A stretch of 64,000 nt of DNA from Thomasclavelia cocleata (GTDB lineage Bacteria > Bacillota_I > Bacilli_A > Erysipelotrichales > Coprobacillaceae). The stretch covers positions 1 through 64,000 of the forward strand of contig NZ_FOIN01000009.1 in NCBI RefSeq assembly GCF_900102365.1, given 5' to 3'. The notes under the pieces are model-generated. The model made no database searches. It was given only the letters and a program-made list of their open reading frames with translations, and had not been told where the DNA came from. Position numbers and translations under genes: made by a program. Numbering within the stretch: position 1 is the first letter of the stretch; the number at the start of each line of letters is the position of its first letter. Below are positions 16,651 through 25,592 of the stretch, piece after piece.

Positions 16651-16832
16651 TGTATATGTTATATTACAAAGTTTAAAAAGTAGTAAACTAGACCTAAGAA
16701 TAATAGTAATATTATTTCCTTTATGAATTAGGATTTAATATAAATCTATTATTTTACCTAAAGAGATTATGGTATAAACTTTTAATATATATTATAATTA
16801 AAATACAAAATAAAATATCTAGGGGTGAGAAA

Positions 16833-18065
16833 ATGAATCCACAAGCGTATAAGTTACAATATACTAAATTAAAAGATAGCAAAGTATTTAGGGATGCCAT
16901 ACATAACTATATTCATGTTGATCAACCAGTTATATTAGAACTAATTAATTCAAAAGAGATGCAGCGTTTAAGAAGGATCAAACAGTTAGGTGGGACTCAT
17001 CAAGTTTATCAGAGTGCAGAACATTCAAGATTTTGTCATTCACTAGGGGTTTATTTTATTGTACGAAAAATGATTTTTAATAGTGATATTGGTGAATATA
17101 TTAATGATTATGATAAACTGACAGTTATGTGTGCAGCTTTATTACATGATATTGGTCATGGTCCATTTTCACATTGTTTTGAAGGAGTATTTAGCTTAAA
17201 CCATGAAGATTTTACAATTAAGATCATTAATGGAGATAGTGAAGTTAATCATATATTAGAGAATTTTGATTCTGGATTTTCTAAAAAAGTAAGTAGTATT
17301 ATTGAAAAGAAGCATCCTAATAAAATATTAATTCAAATGATATCAAGTCAATTAGATGCTGATAGAATGGATTATTTATTAAGGGATTCATATTTTACAG
17401 GAACAACTTATGGTCATTTTGATTTATATCGGATTTTAAGAGTGATGAAAGTGGTAAATAATAAGATTGTGTATAAATATTCTGGTGTTCAAGCAATAGA
17501 AAATTATATTTTAGCTCGGTATCATATGTATTGGCAAGTATATTATCATCCCACATCAAGAAGTTATGAGCAGTTATTAATTAGTATTTTTAGAAGAATG
17601 AAGGATCTTTATATTAAAGGATATGAGTTTGGGGATATTCGTTATTTAATGCCTTTTTTAGAAGATAGAGTAGATGAAGTAGCATATACTAAGTTAGATG
17701 AAAATATAGTGTTATATTATTTTAGAATACAAAGTGAAGGAAAAGATAAAATTTTAGCTGATTTATGTAATCGTTTTTTAAATCGTAAATTATTTTTGTA
17801 TCATGATTTAAGAAGTAATGAAGAAAAGTTAAAATTAATGGAATTTTATTGTCAAAAGGGGTTTGATCCACGCTATTATGTAGTTAGTGATGATCAAAGT
17901 CAGATTCCTTATTTGTATTATAATAATGGAAGTGAAATAGGGGAGATAGAGATATTGGTAAACCGAGAATTAAAGGTTTTACCTGAAGTGTCAGAGATTG
18001 TTGGGGCAATAACTAATTCTACTAAAAATAAAATTGATCATAAAATATTTTATCCGGAATTATAG
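16833..18065 (+). CDS. HD-domain phosphohydrolase (YwfO/dGTPase-like)
   Basis: This 410-aa protein begins FRDAIHNYIHVDQPV, typical of YwfO-type enzymes. It carries HD metal ligands in HSRFCHSLG, LLHDIGHGPFSHCFE and the later SSQLDADRMDYLLRDS, the four positions H...HD...D of the superfamily. Relatives hydrolyse (d)NTPs or act as nucleotide triphosphohydrolases; the substrate here is not known. A GGGGTGAG ribosome site precedes the ATG. It is a single gene, ending in a terminator shared with the convergent PBP gene. The 16652-16832 gap has no other feature. Confidence 0.88.
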   Translation: MNPQAYKLQYTKLKDSKVFRDAIHNYIHVDQPVILELINSKEMQRLRRIKQLGGTHQVYQSAEHSRFCHSLGVYFIVRKMIFNSDIGEYINDYDKLTVMCAALLHDIGHGPFSHCFEGVFSLNHEDFTIKIINGDSEVNHILENFDSGFSKKVSSIIEKKHPNKILIQMISSQLDADRMDYLLRDSYFTGTTYGHFDLYRILRVMKVVNNKIVYKYSGVQAIENYILARYHMYWQVYYHPTSRSYEQLLISIFRRMKDLYIKGYEFGDIRYLMPFLEDRVDEVAYTKLDENIVLYYFRIQSEGKDKILADLCNRFLNRKLFLYHDLRSNEEKLKLMEFYCQKGFDPRYYVVSDDQSQIPYLYYNNGSEIGEIEILVNRELKVLPEVSEIVGAITNSTKNKIDHKIFYPEL

Positions 18066-18076
18066 TAATTCCGGAT
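18052..18076. terminator. bidirectional terminator between HD and PBP genes
   Basis: ATCCGGAATTA (18052-18062) pairs perfectly with TAATTCCGGAT (18066-18076) around a three-base loop. Both stop codons lie in or beside it. Confidence 0.8.
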
Positions 18077-19953
18077 TATTCTTTCTTAAACCAATAAATT
18101 ATTCCATTTTCATCAAAGTCCCCTGTAAGGGGATTAATTGCAATTGCTTGAATGTTTTTAGTAGGCTGATACCAAGTAACATCCTTATTTTCATTGGTAT
18201 AGTTTAAAACATCAACGACTGTTTTTTTAGCAACTGTCTTATCATTAGTACTTTTCATTTTTCGATTATCATCGTAACCTACCCAGCTAGCTACTAAAAT
18301 ATTAGGATTATAAGCAACAGCAAGATTATCAAAATCTGTACTTCCTGTTTTACAGGCATTAATGTTATCTAATTGATATGCAGCCATCGTTGCTTGAAGG
18401 TAGGTACTATATGTACTATCAAAAGTTGCTGTTAAAAGTTGTGATAGTTCTAAACAGGTATCTTGATTTAACATTTGTTTATCTTCAGCTTTGTGCTGAT
18501 ATAAAATATCGCCTTCATTATTAGTGATTTTTTCAATTGTATATACATGGTTATATATACCTTCACTAGCCAAAGTATTATACATATTAGCTAAATTATA
18601 GATATTGGTATTAACTGTACCTAGAGCTAATGAAGCATTTGATTTAACATTTTTAATATCAAACTTTTTAATTAATGAAGCAAGATTATCTGTGCCTAAA
18701 AATAAATGAGTTTTAACTGCAAAAATATTATCAGATACTGCAATTGCTTGTGCTAAAGTAATATCTTTATAAGCATATTTATTATTGTAATTACTTGGAC
18801 TATAAGTAGTGTTATCTTCTAGTTTAAAAGTTGTTGGTTCATCTAAAAAGGTAGTAGATGGAGTAAAGCCATTTTCTAATGCAAGGTAGTATAACAAGGG
18901 TTTAACAGTACTGCCGATTTGGCGATTTGATTTAGTAGCACGATTAAATTGTGAAATAGTATAGTCTTTACCACCAATCAAGGCAAGTATTTTACTTGTA
19001 TAAGGTTCTACGACAATACTAGATGTCTCTACTTCACTATCTTTTGTATAATCTTTAGCACTTTTTTCAAGTACTTTTTGATATCCTTGATTAAAGGTAG
19101 TATAAACATTTAATCCTTGATTTAAGTAAGTATTGTTATAATATCCTAATTCTTCTAATTCATCTATGACAGTATCTTTATAAAAATTATTAGCTAGATT
19201 ATCATTAATTTTATGTTCTGTTGCTAAATTAAGATCACTTTTTAATACCTGCTGTTTTTGCTGATTATTAATTTTATTACAATCAATTAGAGCGTTTAAG
19301 ACAATAGTTTGTCTTTTACGAGCTGCCTTTTGATCATTAAGAGGAGAAAAGTATGTTGGTCCATTAACAACACCTGCTAACATACTGCTTTCATTCAAAT
19401 CTAGTTCTTTAGCACTCTTACCATAAAAGTATTGTGCTGCATTTTCAATTCCATATATCCCATGGCCAAAATAGACGTTATTAATATAACCTTCTAAGAT
19501 ATCATCCTTGTTAAGATGTGTTTCTAATTGCATTGTTAGAAATGCTTCTTTAAATTTTCTAGACCATGATTTTTCATTAGTTAAATATAATAAGCGAGCA
19601 TATTGTTGAGTAATTGTACTTGCCCCTTGTGATTTTTTTTGATTGGTTAAGTTTACTTTTATAGCACGCATAATTCCAATTGGATCAAATCCACGATGCT
19701 CATAAAAACGCTGATCTTCAATAGCAACAATACTATCTATAAAATATTTACTAACATTATCTAATGTTACATAATGACCTGTATAATCATTGATTGACTG
19801 ATAATATATTTCCTGGTTATCATCATATAGTTTTAAATATCGATTTTTATTTAAATCTGGTGCTCCCATAGAGTAAGCAATAATGTAGAATGACAAAAGT
19901 ATACCGGCTAAACTAGCTAAAATAGTTATAAATATTTTTATTAATTTTTTCAT
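18076..19953 (-). CDS. class A penicillin-binding protein
   Basis: This 625-aa bifunctional enzyme polymerises and crosslinks peptidoglycan. It has an N-terminal membrane anchor (about 7-28). The GT51 transglycosylase domain has catalytic Glu in AIEDQRFYEHRG (about 79) and the GASTITQQYAR motif. The transpeptidase domain has STVK (Ser348), SDN (407-409) and KTGS (535-538). There is no long C-terminal extension. It is a single minus-strand gene, divergent from the DUF1934 gene with 55 bases between the starts, so the promoters are close or overlapping. Confidence 0.95.
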   Translation of the reverse strand: MKKLIKIFITILASLAGILLSFYIIAYSMGAPDLNKNRYLKLYDDNQEIYYQSINDYTGHYVTLDNVSKYFIDSIVAIEDQRFYEHRGFDPIGIMRAIKVNLTNQKKSQGASTITQQYARLLYLTNEKSWSRKFKEAFLTMQLETHLNKDDILEGYINNVYFGHGIYGIENAAQYFYGKSAKELDLNESSMLAGVVNGPTYFSPLNDQKAARKRQTIVLNALIDCNKINNQQKQQVLKSDLNLATEHKINDNLANNFYKDTVIDELEELGYYNNTYLNQGLNVYTTFNQGYQKVLEKSAKDYTKDSEVETSSIVVEPYTSKILALIGGKDYTISQFNRATKSNRQIGSTVKPLLYYLALENGFTPSTTFLDEPTTFKLEDNTTYSPSNYNNKYAYKDITLAQAIAVSDNIFAVKTHLFLGTDNLASLIKKFDIKNVKSNASLALGTVNTNIYNLANMYNTLASEGIYNHVYTIEKITNNEGDILYQHKAEDKQMLNQDTCLELSQLLTATFDSTYSTYLQATMAAYQLDNINACKTGSTDFDNLAVAYNPNILVASWVGYDDNRKMKSTNDKTVAKKTVVDVLNYTNENKDVTWYQPTKNIQAIAINPLTGDFDENGIIYWFKKE

Positions 19954-19984
19954 TATCTCACCAAAAGTATTCTTGACGGATTTG

Positions 19985-19993
19985 TGTTATAAT
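19985..19993 (+). promoter_or_regulatory. extended -10 promoter of the DUF1934-cls pair
   Basis: TGTTATAAT is an extended -10 (TG-N-TATAAT). No -35 lies at the right distance: the nearby TTGACG at 19973 is only 9 bases upstream. Transcription would start about 8-10 bases before the 20009 start codon. Confidence 0.55.
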
Positions 19994-20008
19994 ATGCACG
20001 GTGATATA

Positions 20009-20389
20009 ATGAAAAAAGTAATTAAAGTTAAATATCGTAATATTTTTAAATATGAAGATCATCAAGAGGTAATTAAGTTTGATGAAAAAGGTTATTTAGA
20101 AGAAAGTGGGAATCATAAAATAATTAGTTTTATGACCGATAAATTAATTAGAATTGAAATTAAAGCAAATGAAATTATTTTATATAATGGAAATAGTATT
20201 TTACGGTTGATTTCAGGAAGAGATGTTTTAAATCAATATCAAACTGATTATGGTGAAATCTCATTAAGGACACGACTTATATATTATGAAATTGGCAATA
20301 CTATTAAAATAAAGTATGAATTATATGATGGTCCTAATTTGATTAGCCAGGTATATATGATGCTTTCTTATATGATATTGGAGAATTGA
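20009..20389 (+). CDS. DUF1934 (YwiB-like) beta-barrel protein
   Basis: The product is 126 aa from ATG 20009 (MKKVIKVKYRN) after a GGTGAT site; an upstream open stretch covers the promoter. The alternating strands and the pattern GEISLRTRLIYYEIGN...IKYELYDGPNLISQVYMMLSY match DUF1934, a calycin-like barrel family of unknown function in Bacillota that is often placed next to argS and rpoE. Here cls intervenes and argS follows. The cytoplasmic role is unknown. Confidence 0.7.
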   Translation: MKKVIKVKYRNIFKYEDHQEVIKFDEKGYLEESGNHKIISFMTDKLIRIEIKANEIILYNGNSILRLISGRDVLNQYQTDYGEISLRTRLIYYEIGNTIKIKYELYDGPNLISQVYMMLSYMILEN

Positions 20390-20390
20390 A

Positions 20391-21911
20391 ATGAAGTTAT
20401 TAAAGTTTTTATCTAATCGAATAGTTGTATCAATTATTTTAATTGTTATTCAAATGATTTGGATTGCATCATTTATGCATTTTCTTTTCATTGATTCAAG
20501 TACTTTACGCTGGTTATTTATTGCTTTAAGTATGTTTGTTACTTTATATATAATAAATAATGATGATGATGATCCTGGGTATAAGATTATTTGGTTGATT
20601 CCAATATTGTCTTTTCCAGTTTTTGGTGGTTTATTGTATGTTGTTTTTGGTAATAAGAAACCAGCTAAAGGATTACAGACTGCCTTTGATAAGCAAAATG
20701 AAGCGGTTAGCCCTTATATATATCCTAATAATATAATAGATGAAATATCTGATCCAATTATAAAAGGACAAGTTAATTATTTAGTAAATGAAAAGTTTCC
20801 TGTTTATAATAATAGTAAGATCAAATATTATTCATTAGGTGATGATGCTTATCCAGATTTATTAGTGGAACTAGCAAAAGCTAAGCACTTTATTTTTATG
20901 GAATACTTTATTGTTGAAGAAGGGAAAATGTTTGATGCTGTTTTAAATATCTTGAAACAAAAAGTTAAAGAAGGCGTTGAGGTACGTTTTATGTATGATG
21001 ATGTAGGTTCATTAACAATGCTTCCTTTTAGATATTATCGAGAACTAGAAAATTATGGAATTAAATGTATTGCATTTAATCATTTTGTTCCTTTTCTTTC
21101 AGCGGTAATGAATACACGTGATCATCGGAAAATAACTGTTATTGATGGAAATGTTGGTTTTAGTGGAGGATTTAATTTGGCTGATGAATATATTAACGCT
21201 AAAGTTAAGTATGGTCATTGGAAAGATACTGGTGTAATGATACAAGGAGAAGCAGTCTGGAATTTAACATTAATGTTTTTGACAACATGGAATGCTTCTT
21301 TAAAAACATATGAAGATTATGATAAATATCATCCTCGTCATTATCCAATGCATGTCTTAAAGCCAACAGGCTTTATACTACCTTATGGAGATTCACCTCT
21401 TGATAATAAACCAGTTGGTAAGAATGTTTATTTGAATATGATAAACCAGGCTCAAAAATATATATATATTGATACACCATATTTAATTATCAATGATGAA
21501 TTAAAAAATGCTCTTTGTTTGGCAGTTCAACGTGGAGTAGATGTAAGAATTGTGACACCAGGAATACCTGATAAAAAGATTGTATTTAAGGTAACACGTT
21601 CTTATTATGAACCTTTAGTAAAGGGTGGGGTAAAAATTTATGAATATACTCCAGGATTTATTCATGCTAAAAACTTTGTAAGTGATGATAAAGTTGCAAC
21701 AGTAGGAACGATAAATATGGATTATCGTAGTTTATATTTACATTTTGAATGTGGGGTATATATGTATGATGTACCTGCAATTAGAGATATTAAACAAGAT
21801 TTTTTAAGGACGATTGCTTTAAGTAAAGAGATAACAGAGGATACTGTAAGAAGGGGAAAATTTAGGGGCTGGTTAGAAGGAATTCTTAGGTTATTTGCTC
21901 CATTGTTGTAA
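20391..21911 (+). CDS. cls: cardiolipin synthase
   Basis: The 506-aa membrane enzyme condenses two phosphatidylglycerols into cardiolipin. Two N-terminal membrane helices (about 10-30 and 38-55) and a third (67-86) precede two phospholipase-D HKD motifs: HRKITVID (His245, Lys247, Asp252) and HAKNFVSDDK (His425, Lys427, Asp432). The length is that of typical bacterial Cls. It starts one base after the DUF1934 stop with GGAGAATTGAA as ribosome site, so the two are co-transcribed. Confidence 0.93.
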   Translation: MKLLKFLSNRIVVSIILIVIQMIWIASFMHFLFIDSSTLRWLFIALSMFVTLYIINNDDDDPGYKIIWLIPILSFPVFGGLLYVVFGNKKPAKGLQTAFDKQNEAVSPYIYPNNIIDEISDPIIKGQVNYLVNEKFPVYNNSKIKYYSLGDDAYPDLLVELAKAKHFIFMEYFIVEEGKMFDAVLNILKQKVKEGVEVRFMYDDVGSLTMLPFRYYRELENYGIKCIAFNHFVPFLSAVMNTRDHRKITVIDGNVGFSGGFNLADEYINAKVKYGHWKDTGVMIQGEAVWNLTLMFLTTWNASLKTYEDYDKYHPRHYPMHVLKPTGFILPYGDSPLDNKPVGKNVYLNMINQAQKYIYIDTPYLIINDELKNALCLAVQRGVDVRIVTPGIPDKKIVFKVTRSYYEPLVKGGVKIYEYTPGFIHAKNFVSDDKVATVGTINMDYRSLYLHFECGVYMYDVPAIRDIKQDFLRTIALSKEITEDTVRRGKFRGWLEGILRLFAPLL

Positions 21912-21991
21912 TCAAGGAAGTTAGATGATAAAGAAACTTAAATTGTCGTATTTTAAGATATGAACTATTTGGATAAATTACTTTAAAAACA

Positions 21992-22020
21992 TTGACTTAA
22001 TAAGGGTTTAATGGTAATTT
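21992..22020 (+). promoter_or_regulatory. candidate promoter of argS
   Basis: TTGACT (21992-21997), a 17-base spacer and TAATTT (22015-22020) lie about 38 bases before the argS start. The rest of the 146-base gap shows no T-box structure. Confidence 0.5.
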
Positions 22021-22057
22021 AATTAAGATATGTGGTAAAAACGTAAGGAGGACAATA

Positions 22058-23719
22058 ATGGCAATTAATAAGATAGAAACAACTTTAAAAAGTGTGTTAA
22101 AAGAAGCGATTATTACATGTGGATTTGTTGAAGAATATGATCAAGAAAATATCACGATTGAAATACCTAAGGATAAGTCACATGGTGATTATTCAACTAA
22201 TTTAGCAATGCAGTTGACAAAGTTATTAAAAAGAAATCCTCGTGAAATAGCTAATACAATAGTTGAGTCATTAAATAAAAAAGCTGCCAATATTGAAAAA
22301 GTAGAAATTGCAGGACCAGGATTTATCAATTTATTTTTAGCTAAAGATGCAATGACTTCAATCATTAAAGAAGTTTTAGAAGAAAAAGAAAACTATGGGA
22401 AAACAAAATATGGTAATGGTATTAAATATAATGTTGAATTTGTTTCTGCAAATCCAACAGGAGATCTTCATTTAGGACATGCAAAAGGGGCTGCAGTAGG
22501 TGATAGTATTTGTAGAATCATGGATGCTGCAGGTTATGATGTGACAAGGGAATATTATATAAATGATGCAGGAAATCAAATTCATAATTTAGCATTATCA
22601 TTATATGCACGCTATAAGCAGGCGTTTGATCAAGAAGCAGTAATGCCTGAAGATGGATATCATGGTAAAGATATAATTGATATTGCAAATAAGATTAAAG
22701 AAACTGATGGGGATAAATATTTAAATTTATCCAAAAAAGAGGCAATTGCGTTTTTTAGAGCTAAAGGAACTGAATATGAATTACAAAAAATAAAAGATAT
22801 ATTAAATGAATTTAGAGTTTCATTTGATATATGGTTTTCTGAGACTTCTTTATATGAAGAAAATAGAGTCATTCCGACAATTGAAAAACTTAAACAAGCT
22901 GGTTATACTTATGAAGAAGATGGAGCTTTATGGTTTAAGTCAACTGAATTTGGTGATGATAAAGATCGGGTTTTAATTAAGGGAGATGGTTCATATACTT
23001 ATTTAACACCTGATATTGCTTATCATTTAAATAAATTAGATCGTGGTTATGAATATCTAGTTGATTTATTAGGGGCTGATCATCATGGTTATATTAATCG
23101 AATGAAAGCTGCGATTCAAGCATTAGGATACAATGCTGATCAATTAAATATTGACATTATTCAAATGGTTAGAATGATGAATGATGGAGAACCAGTAAAA
23201 ATGTCAAAGAGAACAGGAAATGCTGTGACAATCAAAGATTTAATTGAGGAAATTGGGGTTGATGCAACACGTTATTTCTTTGTTTCTAAAGCAGCTAATA
23301 CACCATTTGACTTTGATATTGGTTTAGCGAAATCTAAATCAAATGAAAATCCAGTTTATTATGCTCAGTATGCCCATGCAAGAATGTGCTCGATTAAAGC
23401 CCAAGCTGCTAAAGCAAATGTAACATATAGTCAAAACTATGATTTATTAATTAATAATAAAGAAATTGAATTAGTTAAACATATTAATGAATTTAGAGCT
23501 ACAATAATTGATGGAGCAGTTAATCGGGCTCCACATAAAATTGCTAACTATGTACAAAGATTAGCGCAATTATTTCATAGTTTTTATAATGAATGTTATG
23601 TTATTGATGAAAATAATTTAGAATTAAGTGGGCAAAGATTAGCTTTAGTTGAAGCTACAAGAATTACTATGGCTAATGCTTTAAGTTTAATTGGGGTAAG
23701 TGCCCCAGAAAAAATGTAG
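22058..23719 (+). CDS. argS: arginine--tRNA ligase
   Basis: The 553-aa class I synthetase charges tRNA-Arg. The N-terminal additional domain ends in the catalytic core with ANPTGDLHLGHAKG (HIGH, about 134) and KMSKRTGNA (KMSKR, about 379). A C-terminal DALR-like anticodon domain ends in NALSLIGVSAPEKM. An AAGGAGG site precedes the ATG. The rpoE gene follows directly, a common pairing in Bacillota. Confidence 0.95.
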   Translation: MAINKIETTLKSVLKEAIITCGFVEEYDQENITIEIPKDKSHGDYSTNLAMQLTKLLKRNPREIANTIVESLNKKAANIEKVEIAGPGFINLFLAKDAMTSIIKEVLEEKENYGKTKYGNGIKYNVEFVSANPTGDLHLGHAKGAAVGDSICRIMDAAGYDVTREYYINDAGNQIHNLALSLYARYKQAFDQEAVMPEDGYHGKDIIDIANKIKETDGDKYLNLSKKEAIAFFRAKGTEYELQKIKDILNEFRVSFDIWFSETSLYEENRVIPTIEKLKQAGYTYEEDGALWFKSTEFGDDKDRVLIKGDGSYTYLTPDIAYHLNKLDRGYEYLVDLLGADHHGYINRMKAAIQALGYNADQLNIDIIQMVRMMNDGEPVKMSKRTGNAVTIKDLIEEIGVDATRYFFVSKAANTPFDFDIGLAKSKSNENPVYYAQYAHARMCSIKAQAAKANVTYSQNYDLLINNKEIELVKHINEFRATIIDGAVNRAPHKIANYVQRLAQLFHSFYNECYVIDENNLELSGQRLALVEATRITMANALSLIGVSAPEKM

Positions 23720-23732
23720 GAGGAGTATGGAA

Positions 23733-24080
23733 ATGGATAGTATGAATAAGTATTATAATATGTCTATGGTTGATGTGGCATATGAGTTGATGTCTAAAAA
23801 GAAATCAGCTGTTAATTTTTATAAATTATGGGAAGAAGTTTGTCAAATGAAGAAATTTGATGATGTGCAAAAAGATGATAAAGAATCATTATTTTATACT
23901 AATATTACATTAGATGGACGTTTTATAACAGTTGGTGAAAATAATTGGGATTTGAGAAGTCGTCATAAATTTAGTGATGTTCATATTGATATGAATGATA
24001 TTTATGCGGATGATGAAGAAGAAGCTTCTGAAGAATTAGAAGAAGATGTTGATTCAACAATTGAAGATGATTATAATTAA
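23733..24080 (+). CDS. rpoE: RNA polymerase delta subunit
   Basis: The 115-aa protein has a HARE-HTH globular domain (about 1-80, MVDVAYELMSKKKSAVNFYKLWEEV...FYTNITLDGRF). An extremely acidic tail follows (YADDEEEASEELEEDVDSTIEDD), as in delta, which displaces nucleic acids from RNA polymerase and sharpens promoter response. ATG 23733 is 9 bases after AGGAGG; ATG 23727 is too close, and the open frame into argS is not used. Confidence 0.9.
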   Translation: MDSMNKYYNMSMVDVAYELMSKKKSAVNFYKLWEEVCQMKKFDDVQKDDKESLFYTNITLDGRFITVGENNWDLRSRHKFSDVHIDMNDIYADDEEEASEELEEDVDSTIEDDYN

Positions 24081-24105
24081 GCAAGACATTTAGTTTTGCT
24101 TTTTT
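24079..24105 (+). terminator. terminator of argS-rpoE
   Basis: AAGCAAGA (24079-24086) pairs with TTTTGCTT (24094-24101, one G-T pair) and runs into six T. Confidence 0.85.
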
Positions 24106-24123
24106 ATAAGTGTGGAGTATAAA

Positions 24124-24561
24124 ATGATTAGAAAAGTAACAAAAAGTGATTATGAAACAATTACTAGATTATTAATTAAAGCATTTAAAAATCCCCCTTG
24201 GAATGAAGAATGGGATTATCATCGAGCACTTCAAAGAGTAGAACAGTTAGATGATGGTAAACATACAAGATGTTATGTTTATTTGATTGATAATAAAATA
24301 GCTGGAGTAATGTGTGGAAAAATAGTAACATATATTAAAAGTGTAGATTTGATGATTGAAGATTTTTATGTGGATCCTGAGTATCAAAGAATGGGGATTG
24401 GACATAAAATGATGATTTTATTAGAAAAAGAGTTAGATGAAGTTGATAACTTTACGTTATTAACAGGGAAAAATTTTTATAGTGTTAATTTTTATCAAAA
24501 AAATGGTTTTTCAATAAAAGATGAAGTTGTTTTTATGAATAAAAAATTAAATAATTCATAG
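24124..24561 (+). CDS. GNAT-family acetyltransferase
   Basis: The 145-aa protein has the GNAT order: N-terminal helix pair (SDYETITRLLIKAF), central strands, the acetyl-CoA loop in DFYVDPEYQRMGIGHKMM (R/Q-x-x-G-x-G type), and a C-terminal YSVNFYQKNGFSIKDEV. The substrate cannot be told. ATG 24124 is 6 bases after GGAG. It follows the rpoE terminator closely and may be partly read through. Confidence 0.8.
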   Translation: MIRKVTKSDYETITRLLIKAFKNPPWNEEWDYHRALQRVEQLDDGKHTRCYVYLIDNKIAGVMCGKIVTYIKSVDLMIEDFYVDPEYQRMGIGHKMMILLEKELDEVDNFTLLTGKNFYSVNFYQKNGFSIKDEVVFMNKKLNNS

Positions 24562-24567
24562 AATGCA

Positions 24568-24598
24568 TTGACAAATTTTTTAGATGATTTATTATAAG
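24568..24598 (+). promoter_or_regulatory. promoter of the 41-aa ORF
   Basis: TTGACA (24568-24573) and TATAAG (24593-24598) are separated by 19 bases, or 18 to TTATAA. They are placed about 25 bases before the small ORF's ATG. Confidence 0.55.
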
Positions 24599-24623
24599 GT
24601 AAGTTAGAGAAGGGAAATATGGT

Positions 24624-24749
24624 ATGCTAAATAGATTTAAGGGAATTAAATTAAAGTGGTATCATTTTGTGGTTTTTTGGTTGCCAGGAGGAATGTTCTG
24701 GTTATCATGCTTGATAGCTTATCAATATAAAAATACTAAAGTAATATAA
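24624..24749 (+). CDS. 41-aa hydrophobic small protein
   Basis: The ORF MLNRFKGIKLKWYHFVVFWL-PGG, then a second hydrophobic half ending YQYKNTKVI, has its own promoter, an AGAAGGGA ribosome site and a terminator directly at its stop. It has a basic start and one or two short membrane-inserting segments rich in Trp and Phe. The family is unknown. The complete transcription unit around it is the main reason for calling it a gene. Confidence 0.55.
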   Translation: MLNRFKGIKLKWYHFVVFWLPGGMFWLSCLIAYQYKNTKVI

Positions 24750-24777
24750 AAGACATCAATTATATTTGGTGTCTTTT
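24748..24777. terminator. bidirectional terminator, small ORF / clpP
   Basis: AAAAGACATC (24748-24757) pairs with GGTGTCTTTT (24768-24777) with a short AT loop. It serves the small gene on the plus strand and clpP on the minus strand. Confidence 0.85.
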
Positions 24778-25348
24778 ATATTATTTCATCAATTAAGCCA
24801 TAATTTAATGCTTCATCGGGTTCTAAAAAATGATCACGATCTGTATCAACAACTATTTTATTTAGTGGCTGATTTGTATTTTGACTTAAAAGTTTATTTA
24901 ATTTTTCTTTTTGTTTTAAAATACGTTTAGCACTGATTTCTATATCACTTGCTTGGCCTTCAAAAGCACCTAATGGCTGATGGATCATAATTTCACTATT
25001 TGGTAGACTACAGCGCTTTCCTTTTACTCCAGCACTAAGTAAAAAAGCAGCCATGCTTGCAGCCATTCCTATTACAATAGTGGAAACATCGCATTTAATA
25101 AAATTCATGGTATCATAAATGGCCATTCCAGCATTAATACTACCTCCTGGCGAATTTATATACATGAAAATGTCAGCATTACTATCAATAGACTCTAAAT
25201 ATAGAAGCTGAGCAACGATACTGCTTGCCATTTTATCATCAATGGTACCTGTTAATAAAATAATTCGATCTTCTAAAAGTCGTGAGTAAATGTCATATGC
25301 ATATTCACGCTGGTTTGTTTTTTCAATTACTGTAGGAACTAAATGCAT
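24776..25348 (-). CDS. clpP: ATP-dependent Clp protease proteolytic subunit
   Basis: The 190-aa protease subunit has catalytic Ser98 (GMAASMAAF), His123 (MIHQPLG) and Asp172 ([15 protein letters not shown]), with the [12 protein letters not shown] oxyanion segment. It assembles into a tetradecamer that degrades proteins unfolded by ClpX/ClpC. A GGAGGTAAGATA site lies upstream. No CtsR-type GGTCAAA tandem was seen in the upstream gap. It is monocistronic. Confidence 0.95.
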   Translation of the reverse strand: MHLVPTVIEKTNQREYAYDIYSRLLEDRIILLTGTIDDKMASSIVAQLLYLESIDSNADIFMYINSPGGSINAGMAIYDTMNFIKCDVSTIVIGMAASMAAFLLSAGVKGKRCSLPNSEIMIHQPLGAFEGQASDIEISAKRILKQKEKLNKLLSQNTNQPLNKIVVDTDRDHFLEPDEALNYGLIDEII

Positions 25349-25527
25349 TATCTTACCTCCATATTTAAGTATAGTGATTTAAATAATAATTATTCATTTT
25401 CTCTTTTATTTAGTTAAATTGAGTTTATGATAAGGTGCAAAAAAAGTAATATAAAAGATATGTATGTAGATATAAGGAAATTTAGTTTTATTTTTTAAAT
25501 ATTTTTTAATGAAACCCATTACATTAG

Positions 25528-25573
25528 TTGCTTTTCTTAGCTTTCTGGAATATAATATGTTCATAAAGAACAT
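25528..25573 (+). promoter_or_regulatory. gap promoter with adjacent inverted repeat
   Basis: TTGCTT (25528-25533), a 17-base spacer and TATAAT (25551-25556) form the promoter. ATGTTC (25557-25562) and GAACAT (25568-25573) form a perfect 6-bp dyad across ATAAA exactly at the expected start of transcription, so it may be an operator or a stabilising 5' hairpin. Confidence 0.65.
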
Positions 25574-25592
25574 TCAAGGAGGAATAAAAAGA

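Noticed and set aside
19973-19978. TTGACG as -35 of the DUF1934 promoter
   Set aside because: It is only 9 bases from TATAAT; an extended -10 explains the promoter better.
21912-22057. T-box leader before argS
   Set aside because: The gap is only 146 bases and no terminator/antiterminator or T-box sequence was seen.
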